Shown: positions 38,504 to 46,950, counted from the stretch's first letter. The stretch: DNA of 64,000 nt from Oscillospiraceae bacterium (GCA_015066115.1 SVOZ01000007.1:1-64000); one strand, 5' to 3'. Numbers and translations: made by a program. The notes: generated by a model from the letters alone, not told the origin.

Positions 38504-39952
38504 TTAAAATGCATAAGGGTTTGTAACCTTTGGCCGTGAAAAGAGGTCAAGCGGATCAAAGCCGCCCGACTTGTCCTTCTCCTTTGGCCTTTCGGGGTAA
38601 ATCGGCTTGTACATACACATATACCGCGTTTCGTCGTAAATGTGGTCCTCGCCATCGGTGTTGATGTCCTCAACCCTGTTTATATCATAGGTGAGGGTGG
38701 GAAAGGTTCTTATAAAATCGCGGCAGGTTTTAAAAATGTACATCATTGGAATTCCGCGCTCATCAAAGCTGAGCCTGTGATGCACCTGCATTTTGCCTGC
38801 AATTCTCTCATTATCGCCGCCCTCAAAATAAATTCCCTGCCGTTCCAAAATTGAGGCAATGCAACCGTCGCTTCCGCGGCTTTCATCGAAAATTGAGGGG
38901 TCGGCAATGCCTATTATGTGCCTGCCCTTTTCGTATTTGTCCTCGTATTTTCTTATAAGGCTTGCCACCTCATGCGGCGGCATCTTCATTCCCGTGTTAG
39001 CACGCAAGGTAAGGCCTGTAGCGCTGTCCTTTACGCTTCCGTAAATCTCGGCATACCGATAAAGCCGCCCTTCCTTGTCCTGTGCCCAGTAGCCGACAGA
39101 AAATGGTCTGCTGTAGCCCCAGTCAAGACTTCTGTATCTCTGCCAATCGTCAGGAATAACAAAGGGGTCTATAACGTGAGTAAAAAGTCTGTCGCGGTAA
39201 TGCTTGGGGTCATTTACAAACTCGGCAAAGACCTGCCCTTCAAAAACATTCCAATCTCCTAAGAGCAGAGCCTTTCTGAGCGCCGGTGGCTTTTGCTCAA
39301 GCTCTATTATGTACTCTGAGTTTAGATGCGGATTGTCGGTTGCATAAGCTGGGATGTACTGCCTTGTAACATTAAACTGCCGACCTAGCACCTGCGAATA
39401 AACCGAAAATGACTGCACCTCAAATGGCGGCATAGAGTCTATAAACTGCGCCTTTACCCAGCCGTGCCCCACTCCGCCGGGATTTGTGGTAAGTCTGATT
39501 TTCGGTTTTACCTTAAGTCTTTTGGGTGCTCTTAATCTCGTTTTGAGATAGTCGTAGACTTCCTGCGTAAAGTGGGTAAGCTCGTCGATGTAAAGCCTGT
39601 GCATCTCACAGCCTTGATATTTTAAGGCATCCTGCATATTGCGGCAAAATCTAAAATGCAGGGTTGAGCCATTGTGAAAGCACATATCGTGGCTTATCTT
39701 TGAATACTTGTACAGCTCTGAGGGGACACAGCGCAGAGCCTCTGCAATAAGGGTTCGCTCAAGCTCGGGATAGCTTCTTCTGAAAATATAGGCGTCTATC
39801 CCATCGTGCTCGAGCGCGTCTATCACCGCCTCCATAACAATTGCTCGGCTCTTGCCGCCGCCTGCCGCACCGCCGTACAGCACCTCGTCGGCATTTGAGG
39901 CGTGAAAAAGCGCCTGCTTTTTTGTTGGGGTGTAGTCTAATGTGTAGTTCAA
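38504..39952 (-). CDS. Phage terminase large subunit
   Basis: A 482-residue packaging motor. Walker A GGAAGGGKS is at residues 27-35, Walker B/DE in MHRLYIDELTHF near 118, and the coupling motif in RLTTNPGGVG near 153. The RNase H-like nuclease has its first Asp in YRSLDWGYSRPF near 272 and further acidic residues in GIADPSIFDESRG near 365. It translocates and cuts DNA during packaging. All catalytic motifs are intact. The start is unusual: TTG at 39952 overlaps the upstream TGA, with GGAGG directly touching it, and no ATG occurs before the Walker motif, so it is probably translationally coupled. Confidence 0.92.
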   Translation of the reverse strand: MNYTLDYTPTKKQALFHASNADEVLYGGAAGGGKSRAIVMEAVIDALEHDGIDAYIFRRSYPELERTLIAEALRCVPSELYKYSKISHDMCFHNGSTLHFRFCRNMQDALKYQGCEMHRLYIDELTHFTQEVYDYLKTRLRAPKRLKVKPKIRLTTNPGGVGHGWVKAQFIDSMPPFEVQSFSVYSQVLGRQFNVTRQYIPAYATDNPHLNSEYIIELEQKPPALRKALLLGDWNVFEGQVFAEFVNDPKHYRDRLFTHVIDPFVIPDDWQRYRSLDWGYSRPFSVGYWAQDKEGRLYRYAEIYGSVKDSATGLTLRANTGMKMPPHEVASLIRKYEDKYEKGRHIIGIADPSIFDESRGSDGCIASILERQGIYFEGGDNERIAGKMQVHHRLSFDERGIPMMYIFKTCRDFIRTFPTLTYDINRVEDINTDGEDHIYDETRYMCMYKPIYPERPKEKDKSGGFDPLDLFSRPKVTNPYAF

Positions 39953-40203
39953 CCTCCTTCCACCTCGTCCTTTGCCCTCGGTACACTATGGGTTACTATA
40001 ATTGTGCCTGCGCCCTCATCCCTTTGCCCTTTGCCGAATTTTTCAACAAGCGTTCCAAGCGCTGAAGCTATCTGATTTATGGGCGCCTCATCAAGCTTCT
40101 CGGGGCGGGACAGCTCCTTCATATAAAGCTTTATAAGCTTTTGCGCCCGCGCTCTGTTTTTTTCAATCAAATCGTTTTTTTCGTTTTTTCTCGCCTCTGC
40201 CAT
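39949..40203 (-). CDS. Probable terminase small subunit or packaging accessory
   Basis: An 84-residue helical protein. The first half is basic (ARKNEKNDLIEKNRARAQKL), then PINQIASALGTLVEKFGKGQ near 45, then an acidic tail. The position directly before, and overlapping (TTGA), the large terminase gene is that of a small terminase, but it is shorter than most (120-180 residues) and no helix-turn-helix is obvious. ATG at 40203 with AAAGGTGG. Confidence 0.5.
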   Translation of the reverse strand: MAEARKNEKNDLIEKNRARAQKLIKLYMKELSRPEKLDEAPINQIASALGTLVEKFGKGQRDEGAGTIIVTHSVPRAKDEVEGG

Positions 40204-40216
40204 TTTTTCACCACCT

Positions 40217-40411
40217 TTAATATTTCTTCATCATATTGACAGAATCCCACATATCATCTATCTCCTGATTTAAAAGTGCAATTCTTATGTAAAGCTCGTC
40301 GCGGTGACCGCCGTCAAGACAGTAAAGCTCGCTTGTAAGCTCCTGCACCCTCTTTTCCAGCCTGCGTATCTGCACCTTGTACTGCTCTATAAGCTCTGTC
40401 ATACTGCTCAA
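40217..40411 (-). CDS. Short coiled-coil protein at the head of the phage block
   Basis: A 64-residue coiled coil (ELIEQYKVQIRRLEKRVQEL near 5-25 and LYIRIALLNQEIDDMWDSV near 40). Such small proteins often precede terminase genes in prophages, role unknown. The start is probably TTG at 40411, nine bases after GGGAGG; an ATG three codons in is spaced 18 bases. It lies 13 bases before the next gene of the operon. I see no strong promoter in the 139 bases before it. Confidence 0.5.
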   Translation of the reverse strand: MSSMTELIEQYKVQIRRLEKRVQELTSELYCLDGGHRDELYIRIALLNQEIDDMWDSVNMMKKY

Positions 40412-40491
40412 GTTACGTCGCCTCCCTGCGTTTTCTGTAATTTAATCTTAATACACAAAAATGACCTATAGTGGAAATTCTTGAAAAATTA

Positions 40492-40520
40492 TTGCAGAAA
40501 AGAGGCAGTTGTGCTAAAAT
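40492..40520 (+). promoter_or_regulatory. Promoter of the pseudouridine synthase gene
   Basis: TTGCAG (40492-40497) and TAAAAT (40515-40520), spacer 17, then SD AGGAGG. Confidence 0.65.
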
Positions 40521-40550
40521 ATTTTTATTGTTACTAAAGGAGGAAGAAGC

Positions 40551-41501
40551 GTGCGCGAGATCACAATTGAAAAAAACGATGCTGATCAGAGGCTTGATAA
40601 GTTTCTTTCAAAAGCTCTCTGCAAAATGCCGCTTTCTGCCCTTCACAAGTCGATAAGAAAAGGCAGAGTTCGGGTAAACGGCAAAAAGGTTACCGACTGC
40701 CGCTACATCCTTTCAAAGGGCGAAGTCCTTTCCCTTTATATAAACGATGAGTTTTTCGCCTCCGAGCCTACAAAGTTTGATTTCCTCTCGGTTAAAGGCG
40801 AGGTTGATGTAGTTTACGAGGATGAAAATATCCTGCTTGTAAACAAGCCTGCTTCCATTGCTGTTCACGATTTTGATGGCGGCGGAAGCGACACACTTAT
40901 AAACCGAATTATCCGCTATCTTTACGACAAAAAGGAATACGATCCCGAAAAAGAAGCCTCGTTTGAGCCGGCTCTTTGCAATCGAATTGACAGAAACACC
41001 TGCGGAATTGTTATAGCGGCTAAAAACGCCGAGGCTCTGCGTATTATGAATGAGCAAATAAAACTTCATAGAGTCGAGAAAAAATATTTGTGTTTGGTTC
41101 ATGGTGCGCCGCCCAAAAAGAGCGACGAGGTAACCCTTTATCTTAAAAAGCTTGCCGACAAAAACTTAGTTCTTGTAAGCCAAAAACAAAAACCCGATTA
41201 TAAAACGGCAATTTCTATTTACAAAACGCTCCAAACAAAAAAAGGCTACTCCCTTTTGGAAGTAACCTTAAAAACAGGCAGGACCCACCAGATAAGAGCA
41301 ACCCTGTCGCACCTCGGCTGTGCCATAGTGGGCGACGGAAAGTACGGCAAAAGCTACGCTGCCGACAAAGCGGCAGGCTTTCCATATCAGGCGCTCTGCT
41401 CATATTATGTTAAATTTAATTTTGAGGAAGGCAGCAGCCTCTTTTATCTTAACGGCAAAAGCTTTACCGTTTCTAAAATATGGTTTAAGGACAAATTTTA
41501 A
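40551..41501 (+). CDS. RluD/RluC family pseudouridine synthase
   Basis: A 316-residue enzyme. An S4 RNA-binding domain lies at 12-75 (ADQRLDKFLSKALCKMPLSA, then RKGRVRVNGKKV). The catalytic domain starts with DENILLVNKPASIAVHDFDG near 92 and has the catalytic Asp in NRIDRNTCGIVI near 145. The canonical HRLDxxTSG is varied to NRIDRNTCG. The closing motif KTGRTHQIRATLSHLGCAIVG near 243 is intact. It isomerises uridines in 23S rRNA or another RNA. The start is GTG at 40551 after AGGAGGAAG. It faces away from the phage block; DUF554 follows 15 bases later. Confidence 0.9.
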   Translation: MREITIEKNDADQRLDKFLSKALCKMPLSALHKSIRKGRVRVNGKKVTDCRYILSKGEVLSLYINDEFFASEPTKFDFLSVKGEVDVVYEDENILLVNKPASIAVHDFDGGGSDTLINRIIRYLYDKKEYDPEKEASFEPALCNRIDRNTCGIVIAAKNAEALRIMNEQIKLHRVEKKYLCLVHGAPPKKSDEVTLYLKKLADKNLVLVSQKQKPDYKTAISIYKTLQTKKGYSLLEVTLKTGRTHQIRATLSHLGCAIVGDGKYGKSYAADKAAGFPYQALCSYYVKFNFEEGSSLFYLNGKSFTVSKIWFKDKF

Positions 41502-41516
41502 AAACAAGGTGATAAA

Positions 41517-42257
41517 ATGCACGGACTTGGAACTTTAATCAACGTAATCGCAATTTTGGCAGGCGGCTTTATAGGTCTTTTTGTTAAAAAAGGTCTCAAC
41601 CAAAAGCTGCTTGATTCGGTTATGAAAGCTATCGGCGTTGCCGTTATGTTTGTTGGAATAAGCGGCGCTTTAACAGGTCTTTTAAAGATAACCGAGGGCG
41701 GCGCCATTGAAACGAGCGGCACAATGCTTATGATAGTTTCGCTCATCCTCGGCACATTCATAGGAGAGCTTTTGAAAATCGAGGACAGGCTTGAAAGCAT
41801 CGGCGAAAAGCTTAAAGGCGCCGTAAAAGCAAAGGACGGCGGAAACTTTGTTGAAGGCTTTGTTACCACCACCCTTATTTTCTGTGTCGGCGCAATGGCA
41901 ATAGTAGGCTCGCTTGAGGATGGACTTACAGGTGATTTTTCTATGCTTGCGGCAAAGAGTGTGCTCGACGGCATTATGGCAATAATCGTTGCCTCAACTA
42001 TGGGAATAGGCGTTCTCTTTTCTGCAATCCCGGTGCTTTTATATCAAGGCGCCATTACCCTTTTAGCCGAATTTATCTCTCCCATATTAAGCAACGAGCT
42101 TGTTTTAAACCTTTCTTACATAGGCTCAGCCCTCATTTTCGGAATCGGAGTAAATCAGGTGTTTGGCAAAAAAATAAAGACGGGAAATATGCTCCCCGCC
42201 CTTTTGATCCCCATTGTTTACGAGCTTTTTAACAAGCTAATTTTGCCCCTGTTTTAA
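41517..42257 (+). CDS. DUF554 family membrane protein (YdfK/YqgA-like)
   Basis: A 246-residue protein with about seven hydrophobic segments. Family text is clear: MHGLGTLINVIAILAGGFIG at the start, TLIFCVGAMAIVGSLEDGLTG near 121 and GIGVLFSAIPVLLYQGAITLLA near 161. The function is not established; an unknown small-molecule transport role is often assumed. The ATG at 41517 has AAGGTGAT. It is second in a two-gene unit closed by a terminator. Confidence 0.88.
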   Translation: MHGLGTLINVIAILAGGFIGLFVKKGLNQKLLDSVMKAIGVAVMFVGISGALTGLLKITEGGAIETSGTMLMIVSLILGTFIGELLKIEDRLESIGEKLKGAVKAKDGGNFVEGFVTTTLIFCVGAMAIVGSLEDGLTGDFSMLAAKSVLDGIMAIIVASTMGIGVLFSAIPVLLYQGAITLLAEFISPILSNELVLNLSYIGSALIFGIGVNQVFGKKIKTGNMLPALLIPIVYELFNKLILPLF

Positions 42258-42262
42258 TTAGT

Positions 42263-42297
42263 AAAAAGCAAGGACGGCATGCGCCGTCCTTTTTTAT
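42263..42297 (+). terminator. Intrinsic terminator after DUF554
   Basis: AAGGACGGCATGCGCCGTCCTTTTTT, facing the end of queT. Confidence 0.8.
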
Positions 42298-42821
42298 TTG
42301 CCTAAATATTTTTCAAAATAGCCTCTGCTGCCCTTTAAAAGCAGATTGCCGCCGAGATAGCAGGCGATAGCCTGACCTAAGGCTATATAAGCCGCGCTTA
42401 TAATAAACACCATAAAATCGGGTTTTCCCGAAACTATAAATGTGAGCTCAGCGCCGATAAACAATGCATTAAAAACAACGGGCGGAAGCGGAGCTAAGGC
42501 ATAAAGCGCGCCACCGTGCACTTTTTTGCCAATATAGGCGGTGCACAATGCCGCTAAAAGAGTTGCCGCGCTTCCGACAAAGGCATCAATAACCCCAAGC
42601 GGATTTGCTCCCATAATAAATCCAATTATATTTGAAATAAAACAGCCCAAGGTAAGCCCCGCAGTTGCCGCAGGGCAAACCGCCGGCAAAACTGTGAGCG
42701 CCTCGCTTATTCTTATCTGAACAGGGCCAAAGCTTAAAGGCGCGGCAATAAGAGTTAGCGCTGTGTAAAGCGCCGCAATTATCGCGCCAATGCAAAGGCT
42801 TTTTACAAAACTTTTCCTCAT
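42294..42821 (-). CDS. queT: QueT-family queuosine-precursor transporter
   Basis: A 175-residue membrane protein with five or six helices. The family opening (LYTALTLIAAPLSFGPVQIR) is followed by ISEALTVLPAVCPAATAGLT near 45-64, SNIIGFIMGANPLGVIDAFVG near 70-90 and PVVFNALFIGAE near 118. QueT proteins are ECF S-components or permeases proposed to import preQ0/preQ1 or queuine. I start at ATG 42821 because of the SD GGAGAAGAA and because the -10 of a good promoter (42850-42878) lies just upstream. The frame is open to 42878 but that ATG is inside the promoter. No preQ1 riboswitch fits in the 25-base leader. Confidence 0.88.
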   Translation of the reverse strand: MRKSFVKSLCIGAIIAALYTALTLIAAPLSFGPVQIRISEALTVLPAVCPAATAGLTLGCFISNIIGFIMGANPLGVIDAFVGSAATLLAALCTAYIGKKVHGGALYALAPLPPVVFNALFIGAELTFIVSGKPDFMVFIISAAYIALGQAIACYLGGNLLLKGSRGYFEKYLGK

Positions 42822-42849
42822 TTTCTTCTCCAAAACTTTAGTTTTTCTA

Positions 42850-42878
42850 ATTATATCCCTTTTTGCGCCTTTTTTCAA
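42850..42878 (-). promoter_or_regulatory. Promoter of queT
   Basis: On the minus strand TTGAAA (42873-42878) and TATAAT (42850-42855), spacer 17. The leader is about 25 bases long. Confidence 0.7.
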
Positions 42879-42956
42879 GCACGCTCCTTGCGATAATTAA
42901 AAAAATATTCACATCCGCTTAACACATTTTGGAAAGATTAAGATTATAATAAAATT

Positions 42957-43062
42957 ACACTTTAAGCTTAACCGCAAGAGTTTAAGGTGTCAAGGATCTT
43001 TTTCATGATGCCCCCTTGGGGCATCGGCGCACATCGGTTCACCCTCCCGATGTGCGTTTTTT
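42957..43062 (+). ncRNA. Candidate structured leader/small RNA with terminator ahead of cca
   Basis: After a TATAAT at 42945-42950 come three hairpins. ACACTTTAA pairs with TTTAAGGTGT (42957-42990). GATGCCCC pairs with GGGGCATC (43007-43025). The terminator GCACATCGG pairs with CCGATGTGC (43029-43055), followed by TTTTTT. The run CCGCAAGAG is the first loop. The result would be a 105-base RNA ending before the cca SD, either a separate small RNA or a riboswitch-like attenuator. I recognise no known class. Confidence 0.5.
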
Positions 43063-43123
43063 CTTTTTTGTTGTCTTTTTCTTTAAAATGAATTATACTT
43101 TATGTAGGAAAGAGGTGACGCGT

Positions 43124-44311
43124 GTGAAACTGCCCGATTATGTTAAAAAAGCTATCCAAATTTTAGAGCAGAACGGCTTTGACGCCTACGTTGTGGGCGG
43201 ATGCGTGCGTAATTTTCTTTTGGGTGAGCCTGTTTCTGATTACGATATAACAACTTCTGCCCTGCCCGAGCAAATAAAGGCGGCATTTAGCGCCTACCCT
43301 GTTATAGAAACAGGCATCTCACACGGCACCGTTACGGTTTTAATCCATAACAATCCGCTTGAAATAACCACCTTCAGAGAGGACCAGGGCTACAGCGACC
43401 ATCGCCGACCCGACTCTGTAAACTTTTCAAAAAGCCTTGAGGGTGACCTTAAGCGCCGCGATTTCACGGTAAATTCCCTTGCCTTTAACGAAAGAAGCGG
43501 CATAGTTGACCTTTTTGGCGGCAAAAGTGACCTTGAAAAAGGCCTTCTTCGCTGTGTCGGGGATGCAGACGAGCGCTTTAATGAAGACGCACTTCGCATT
43601 TTGCGCGCCCTTCGCTTTGCCTCTGTGTACGGCTTTTGCATAGAAGAGAAAACCGCCGCCTCTATAATAAAAAGCCATCCACTTCTCTCTTATGTTTCAA
43701 AAGAACGCATATTAAGCGAGCTTAAAAAACTGATTTGCGGAAAAAATGCTGAGGGCGTTCTTTTGGATTTTTGCAAGGTTATCTGTTTTATTTTACCTCA
43801 GCTTAAAACAAATGCTGCAGATTATAAAAAAGCGGTCAGCTCGCTTTGCCGCCTGCAAAGCGACTTTTCTCTGCGCTTTGCCGCCCTCTTTTGTTTTGTC
43901 GGTGAGCCTAATGCAAAAGAGGCCCTTAAAAGCCTTAAGTGTAACAAGAAAACCGAAATAGAGGTCTGCCTGCTTCTTGAATTTTTAAATGCGCCGATCA
44001 ACACCAAGGCGGACATAAAAAGTCTTTTATCGATTTTTGGAAAAGAGCAGTTTTCTTCACTGCTTGCCCTAAAAAGAGCCGTTTTAAACGCTGACACAGC
44101 TTTAGCGCAGGCCTATGCAGAGGAAATTCTGCAGAACAACGAATGCTACTGTCTTTCACAGCTTGCCGTTTCGGGCGCCGACCTTTTAAAGTTAGGCTTT
44201 AAAGGAAAAGAAATAGGAGCCGTTCTTAAATTACTGCTTGATGCTGTAATTTCCGAAAAGCTCCCAAACGATTTTAACACACTTATAGAACATGCAAAAG
44301 AGCAGGCATAG
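43124..44311 (+). CDS. cca: CCA-adding tRNA nucleotidyltransferase
   Basis: A 395-residue class II nucleotidyltransferase. The head has GFDAYVVGGCVRNFLLG near 14-30 and SDYDITTSALPEQI near 34-47, carrying the metal-binding DxD (DYD). Motif RRDFTVNSLAFN near 112 and EDALRILRALRFAS near 153 follow, with a helical tRNA-binding tail. It repairs and completes tRNA 3' CCA ends. I begin at GTG 43124 with GAGGTG six bases before. The upstream open frame to 43016 has no SD and overlies the terminator hairpin. The stop codon lies in the loop of its own terminator. Confidence 0.92.
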   Translation: MKLPDYVKKAIQILEQNGFDAYVVGGCVRNFLLGEPVSDYDITTSALPEQIKAAFSAYPVIETGISHGTVTVLIHNNPLEITTFREDQGYSDHRRPDSVNFSKSLEGDLKRRDFTVNSLAFNERSGIVDLFGGKSDLEKGLLRCVGDADERFNEDALRILRALRFASVYGFCIEEKTAASIIKSHPLLSYVSKERILSELKKLICGKNAEGVLLDFCKVICFILPQLKTNAADYKKAVSSLCRLQSDFSLRFAALFCFVGEPNAKEALKSLKCNKKTEIEVCLLLEFLNAPINTKADIKSLLSIFGKEQFSSLLALKRAVLNADTALAQAYAEEILQNNECYCLSQLAVSGADLLKLGFKGKEIGAVLKLLLDAVISEKLPNDFNTLIEHAKEQA

Positions 44312-44326
44312 CCTGCTCTTTTTTAC
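44295..44326 (+). terminator. Terminator containing the cca stop codon
   Basis: AAAAGAGCAGGC, loop ATA, GCCTGCTCTTTTTT; TAG at 44309-44311 lies in the hairpin. Confidence 0.8.
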
Positions 44327-44982
44327 TTAAATTCTTTTGCTATTTTAACAATTTCAGATGGGTGCTCAATTATAAAGTCGGCCCCTGCGCCTTCAAGCTC
44401 GGCACGTGAGCGAAAGCCCCAGAGCACTCCGATCGAGGTAAGAGAGGCGTTCTTGGCAGTTTTAATATCAGTAGCGGTGTCGCCTATGTAGAGGCACTCT
44501 TCTTTTTTGGCACCCATTTCCTCTAAAATATCATAAACTCCTGCAGGGTCGGGCTTTAAGGCGATGCCATCTCTTGCTCCGTAGCAAACATCAATAAGTC
44601 CCTCTTTAAAAAGCGCCTTGGATACCTTGCCTGCAGTAACGTCGGGCTTATTTGAAAGTATCGCAGTTTTTACACCCATCTCTTTAAGGGCAGAGAGCAT
44701 CTCGATAACGCCCTCATAAGCCTCGGTTAAATAAAGAAAATCATTGTCATAGGTGGTGTTGTACTCCTTGTACACCTTTTCAAGCTGCTCGGCATTTCCA
44801 TTAACCTCGGCTATCATTCTCTCAACTAAAACTCTGGCGCCGTTTCCCACAAGGATTTTATAGCGCTCCTTGTCGATAGAAGGCAGGCCATAAAGATTTA
44901 AAGCGCGGTTTGCAAAATATGAAATGGAAGAAATGGTGTCAACAACCGTTCCGTCCATATCGAAAATACATAATTTAAGCAT
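44323..44982 (-). CDS. HAD family phosphatase (phosphoglycolate phosphatase-like)
   Basis: A 219-residue HAD hydrolase with cap type C1. Motif I FDMDGTVVDT has Asp8 and Asp10; motif II is TAILSNKP near 106; motif III Lys is in GIALKPDPAG near 141; motif IV is YIGDTATDIKTAKN near 165. The arrangement is that of Gph/PpaX. Such enzymes dephosphorylate 2-phosphoglycolate or diphosphate, but substrates vary. The ATG at 44982 has AGGAG before it. It lies 12 bases downstream of a DMT transporter gene. Confidence 0.85.
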   Translation of the reverse strand: MLKLCIFDMDGTVVDTISSISYFANRALNLYGLPSIDKERYKILVGNGARVLVERMIAEVNGNAEQLEKVYKEYNTTYDNDFLYLTEAYEGVIEMLSALKEMGVKTAILSNKPDVTAGKVSKALFKEGLIDVCYGARDGIALKPDPAGVYDILEEMGAKKEECLYIGDTATDIKTAKNASLTSIGVLWGFRSRAELEGAGADFIIEHPSEIVKIAKEFK

Positions 44983-44994
44983 AAAATTCTCCTA

Positions 44995-45900
44995 TTATTT
45001 TTTATACGCGAGGTTTACCCCCGAAACTCCGACAATTATAAGCGCACAGCCGACTACCTGCCAGAGCGTAAAGCTCTCGCCGAGGATAAACACCCCTGCC
45101 AAAACCGACACAACGGTGATTATATTTGAAAAAGACGATGCACGAACTGCCGAAATGTGCGACACGGCAAAATTATATAAAAGAAAGGCGATTATCGACG
45201 AGCCGATCGAAAGATAGGCTATCGCACCCCAAAACTGCGTGCTTGAAAAGGCATTTACTGCCGCAGGAATATAATCTGCGCCCATTACAAATGGAAGCGC
45301 CATCTGAAAACCTATAAAGCTTACTCCAAAGGTTATGTAGGTTCGCTCAAAGGGTGTAAAATCGTCCTTTATTTTTCTGCCCAAAAGGTTAAAGGCTGCC
45401 GCAAGCGCCGCCGCTAAAATTAAGAGCAGTATCCCCAAAAAGTAGGTTTTATCAGAATTGTCTGACAAAAGAGCGATCCCCGCCACTCCTACAAAGGAAA
45501 GAAATGCAAAAATGTACTGCGCTCCTCTCGGCTTTTCCCCTAAAAACAGGTTTGAAAAAAGGAGCACAAGCACAGGCGAAAGCGAGATGATAACTCCCGA
45601 AACCGCCGACGAGGTAAGCGATATGCCGTAAAGCTCAAATATCATATAAAGAAGCGGCTGGCAAAGACCTAAAATTATCGGCATAACAAGTTTTTTGCCC
45701 TTAAGCCTCAACCTAAAAGGCGGCAAAAGCGCAAGCAGGTTTAAAACAAGAAAGCTTAGAGTAAAGCGCACCGTTAGGATAAAAAACGGGTGCGCAACCT
45801 CGAGCGCCAGCTTTGAAAACATATTGCTAAAACCAAACAGCACATTTGCAAAAAGCGCCGCCAGCGTGCCCAAAAGAACTTTATTTTTTGCCTTTGTCAT
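44995..45900 (-). CDS. EamA/DMT transporter
   Basis: A 301-residue protein with ten helices in two EamA repeats; FANVLFGFSNMFSKLALEVA opens the first, and GILLLILAAALAAAFNLLGR begins the second near 155. Substrate unknown. Three bases separate it from the preceding DMT gene, which suggests the two transporters act as a pair or share a signal. The start is ATG at 45900. Confidence 0.8.
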   Translation of the reverse strand: MTKAKNKVLLGTLAALFANVLFGFSNMFSKLALEVAHPFFILTVRFTLSFLVLNLLALLPPFRLRLKGKKLVMPIILGLCQPLLYMIFELYGISLTSSAVSGVIISLSPVLVLLFSNLFLGEKPRGAQYIFAFLSFVGVAGIALLSDNSDKTYFLGILLLILAAALAAAFNLLGRKIKDDFTPFERTYITFGVSFIGFQMALPFVMGADYIPAAVNAFSSTQFWGAIAYLSIGSSIIAFLLYNFAVSHISAVRASSFSNIITVVSVLAGVFILGESFTLWQVVGCALIIVGVSGVNLAYKK

Positions 45901-45903
45901 ATT

Positions 45904-46893
45904 TTAGCCTAACATCACAATGCCTGCAAATGCACAAGCAATAGCGGCATAGTGCTTCCAGGAAAGCTTTTCTTTAAGGAATATGCGGCTCCAGAGCACC
46001 GAAAGCGCGCAATAAGCCGAAATGATAACCATACCCTCGGAAAAGTCACTGAACATAACGGCCATATAGAATATCTGACCTACTGTTTCACAAGCGCCGC
46101 CGAAATAAAGATGTTTGTTGCCGGAGAAAATCTTGTCTTTCTTTACAAATTTGATCCAGATAAATGCAAAAACAGCAACAAGCAAGAATGTAAGCTCAAA
46201 AGCGGAATTTGCGGCATAGTCGGAAATAATACCGTCACCTGTCGGACCCTCTATCGAGAAAATAAACTCATCTCCAACGGTGCCAAGCGCGTCAATGATA
46301 AGATAAGCAATGGGAAGAAGAAATGCAAGCAGGCTCTTGGCATACTTGCGGTTGGCCTTTTCCTGACGAGCCGCCTTAATTTCTTCGTCCTCGTAATTTT
46401 CAATAAATCCAAGCGCAACAATGCCGAGTGTGATTAAAACTACGCCTACAATTACTAAGGGTGTTACATCTTCCATTGAGTAAATTCCGAATATAAGGCA
46501 TAATACAAACGCAAGCGCGCCCGAACAGTTACAAATCGGGGAAGAGATAGAAAGCTCTATGTATCTTAGACTTATGTAACCTACCACCATAGCAAAAATG
46601 TAAAGCGCCGCTACGGGAAGATAACGGACAAAGTCCATAAGCACAAAATCGGTGTAGAAAAGGGATGCAAGTATCTTGCCGAGCGCTGTTGCCTCAAGAG
46701 CCTCAATTCCAACGGTGGAATTTATAACGGCACTGCCAATCAGGGTAATAACAAAGTGTACACCCATTATAAGACCAACTGCGAATGTTACCTTCCAGTG
46801 ACTGTTTTTATCCTTTTGCTGAGAGCCGAGTTTTGAGAAAATATCAGAACCGCTCCAGCAAAGAAGCGCTAAAAGTGAAAGCCAGAACCACAT
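45904..46893 (-). CDS. EamA-like DMT superfamily transporter
   Basis: A 329-residue membrane protein with ten helices (LSLLALLCWSGSDIFSKLGS at the start, then a charged hydrophilic stretch EDEEIKAARQEKANRKYAKS near 172-191 between the two repeats). The first half and second half both carry EamA-type helices, with ISAYCALSVLWSRIFLKE near 293 as the family end motif. Substrate unknown. ATG at 46893 with AAGGACAAAAAA upstream. It is first of a three-gene minus-strand run with the second transporter and the HAD phosphatase. Confidence 0.75.
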   Translation of the reverse strand: MWFWLSLLALLCWSGSDIFSKLGSQQKDKNSHWKVTFAVGLIMGVHFVITLIGSAVINSTVGIEALEATALGKILASLFYTDFVLMDFVRYLPVAALYIFAMVVGYISLRYIELSISSPICNCSGALAFVLCLIFGIYSMEDVTPLVIVGVVLITLGIVALGFIENYEDEEIKAARQEKANRKYAKSLLAFLLPIAYLIIDALGTVGDEFIFSIEGPTGDGIISDYAANSAFELTFLLVAVFAFIWIKFVKKDKIFSGNKHLYFGGACETVGQIFYMAVMFSDFSEGMVIISAYCALSVLWSRIFLKEKLSWKHYAAIACAFAGIVMLG

Positions 46894-46917
46894 AATTTTT
46901 TGTCCTTTCTAAAATGC

Positions 46918-46942
46918 AAAAGGCGGCCTTTTGGCCGCCTTT
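46918..46942. terminator. Intrinsic terminator of pnp
   Basis: AAAGGCGGCC and GGCCGCCTTT, loop TTTT, on the minus strand just after the pnp stop. Confidence 0.8.
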
Positions 46943-46950
46943 AATTTAGT

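Noticed and set aside
31277..40550. Attachment sites or integrase for the phage block
   Set aside because: I could find neither a tRNA or direct repeat at both ends nor any recombinase frame.
42879..42956. preQ1 riboswitch upstream of queT
   Set aside because: The promoter leaves a leader of about 25 bases; no preQ1-like pseudoknot sequence is present.
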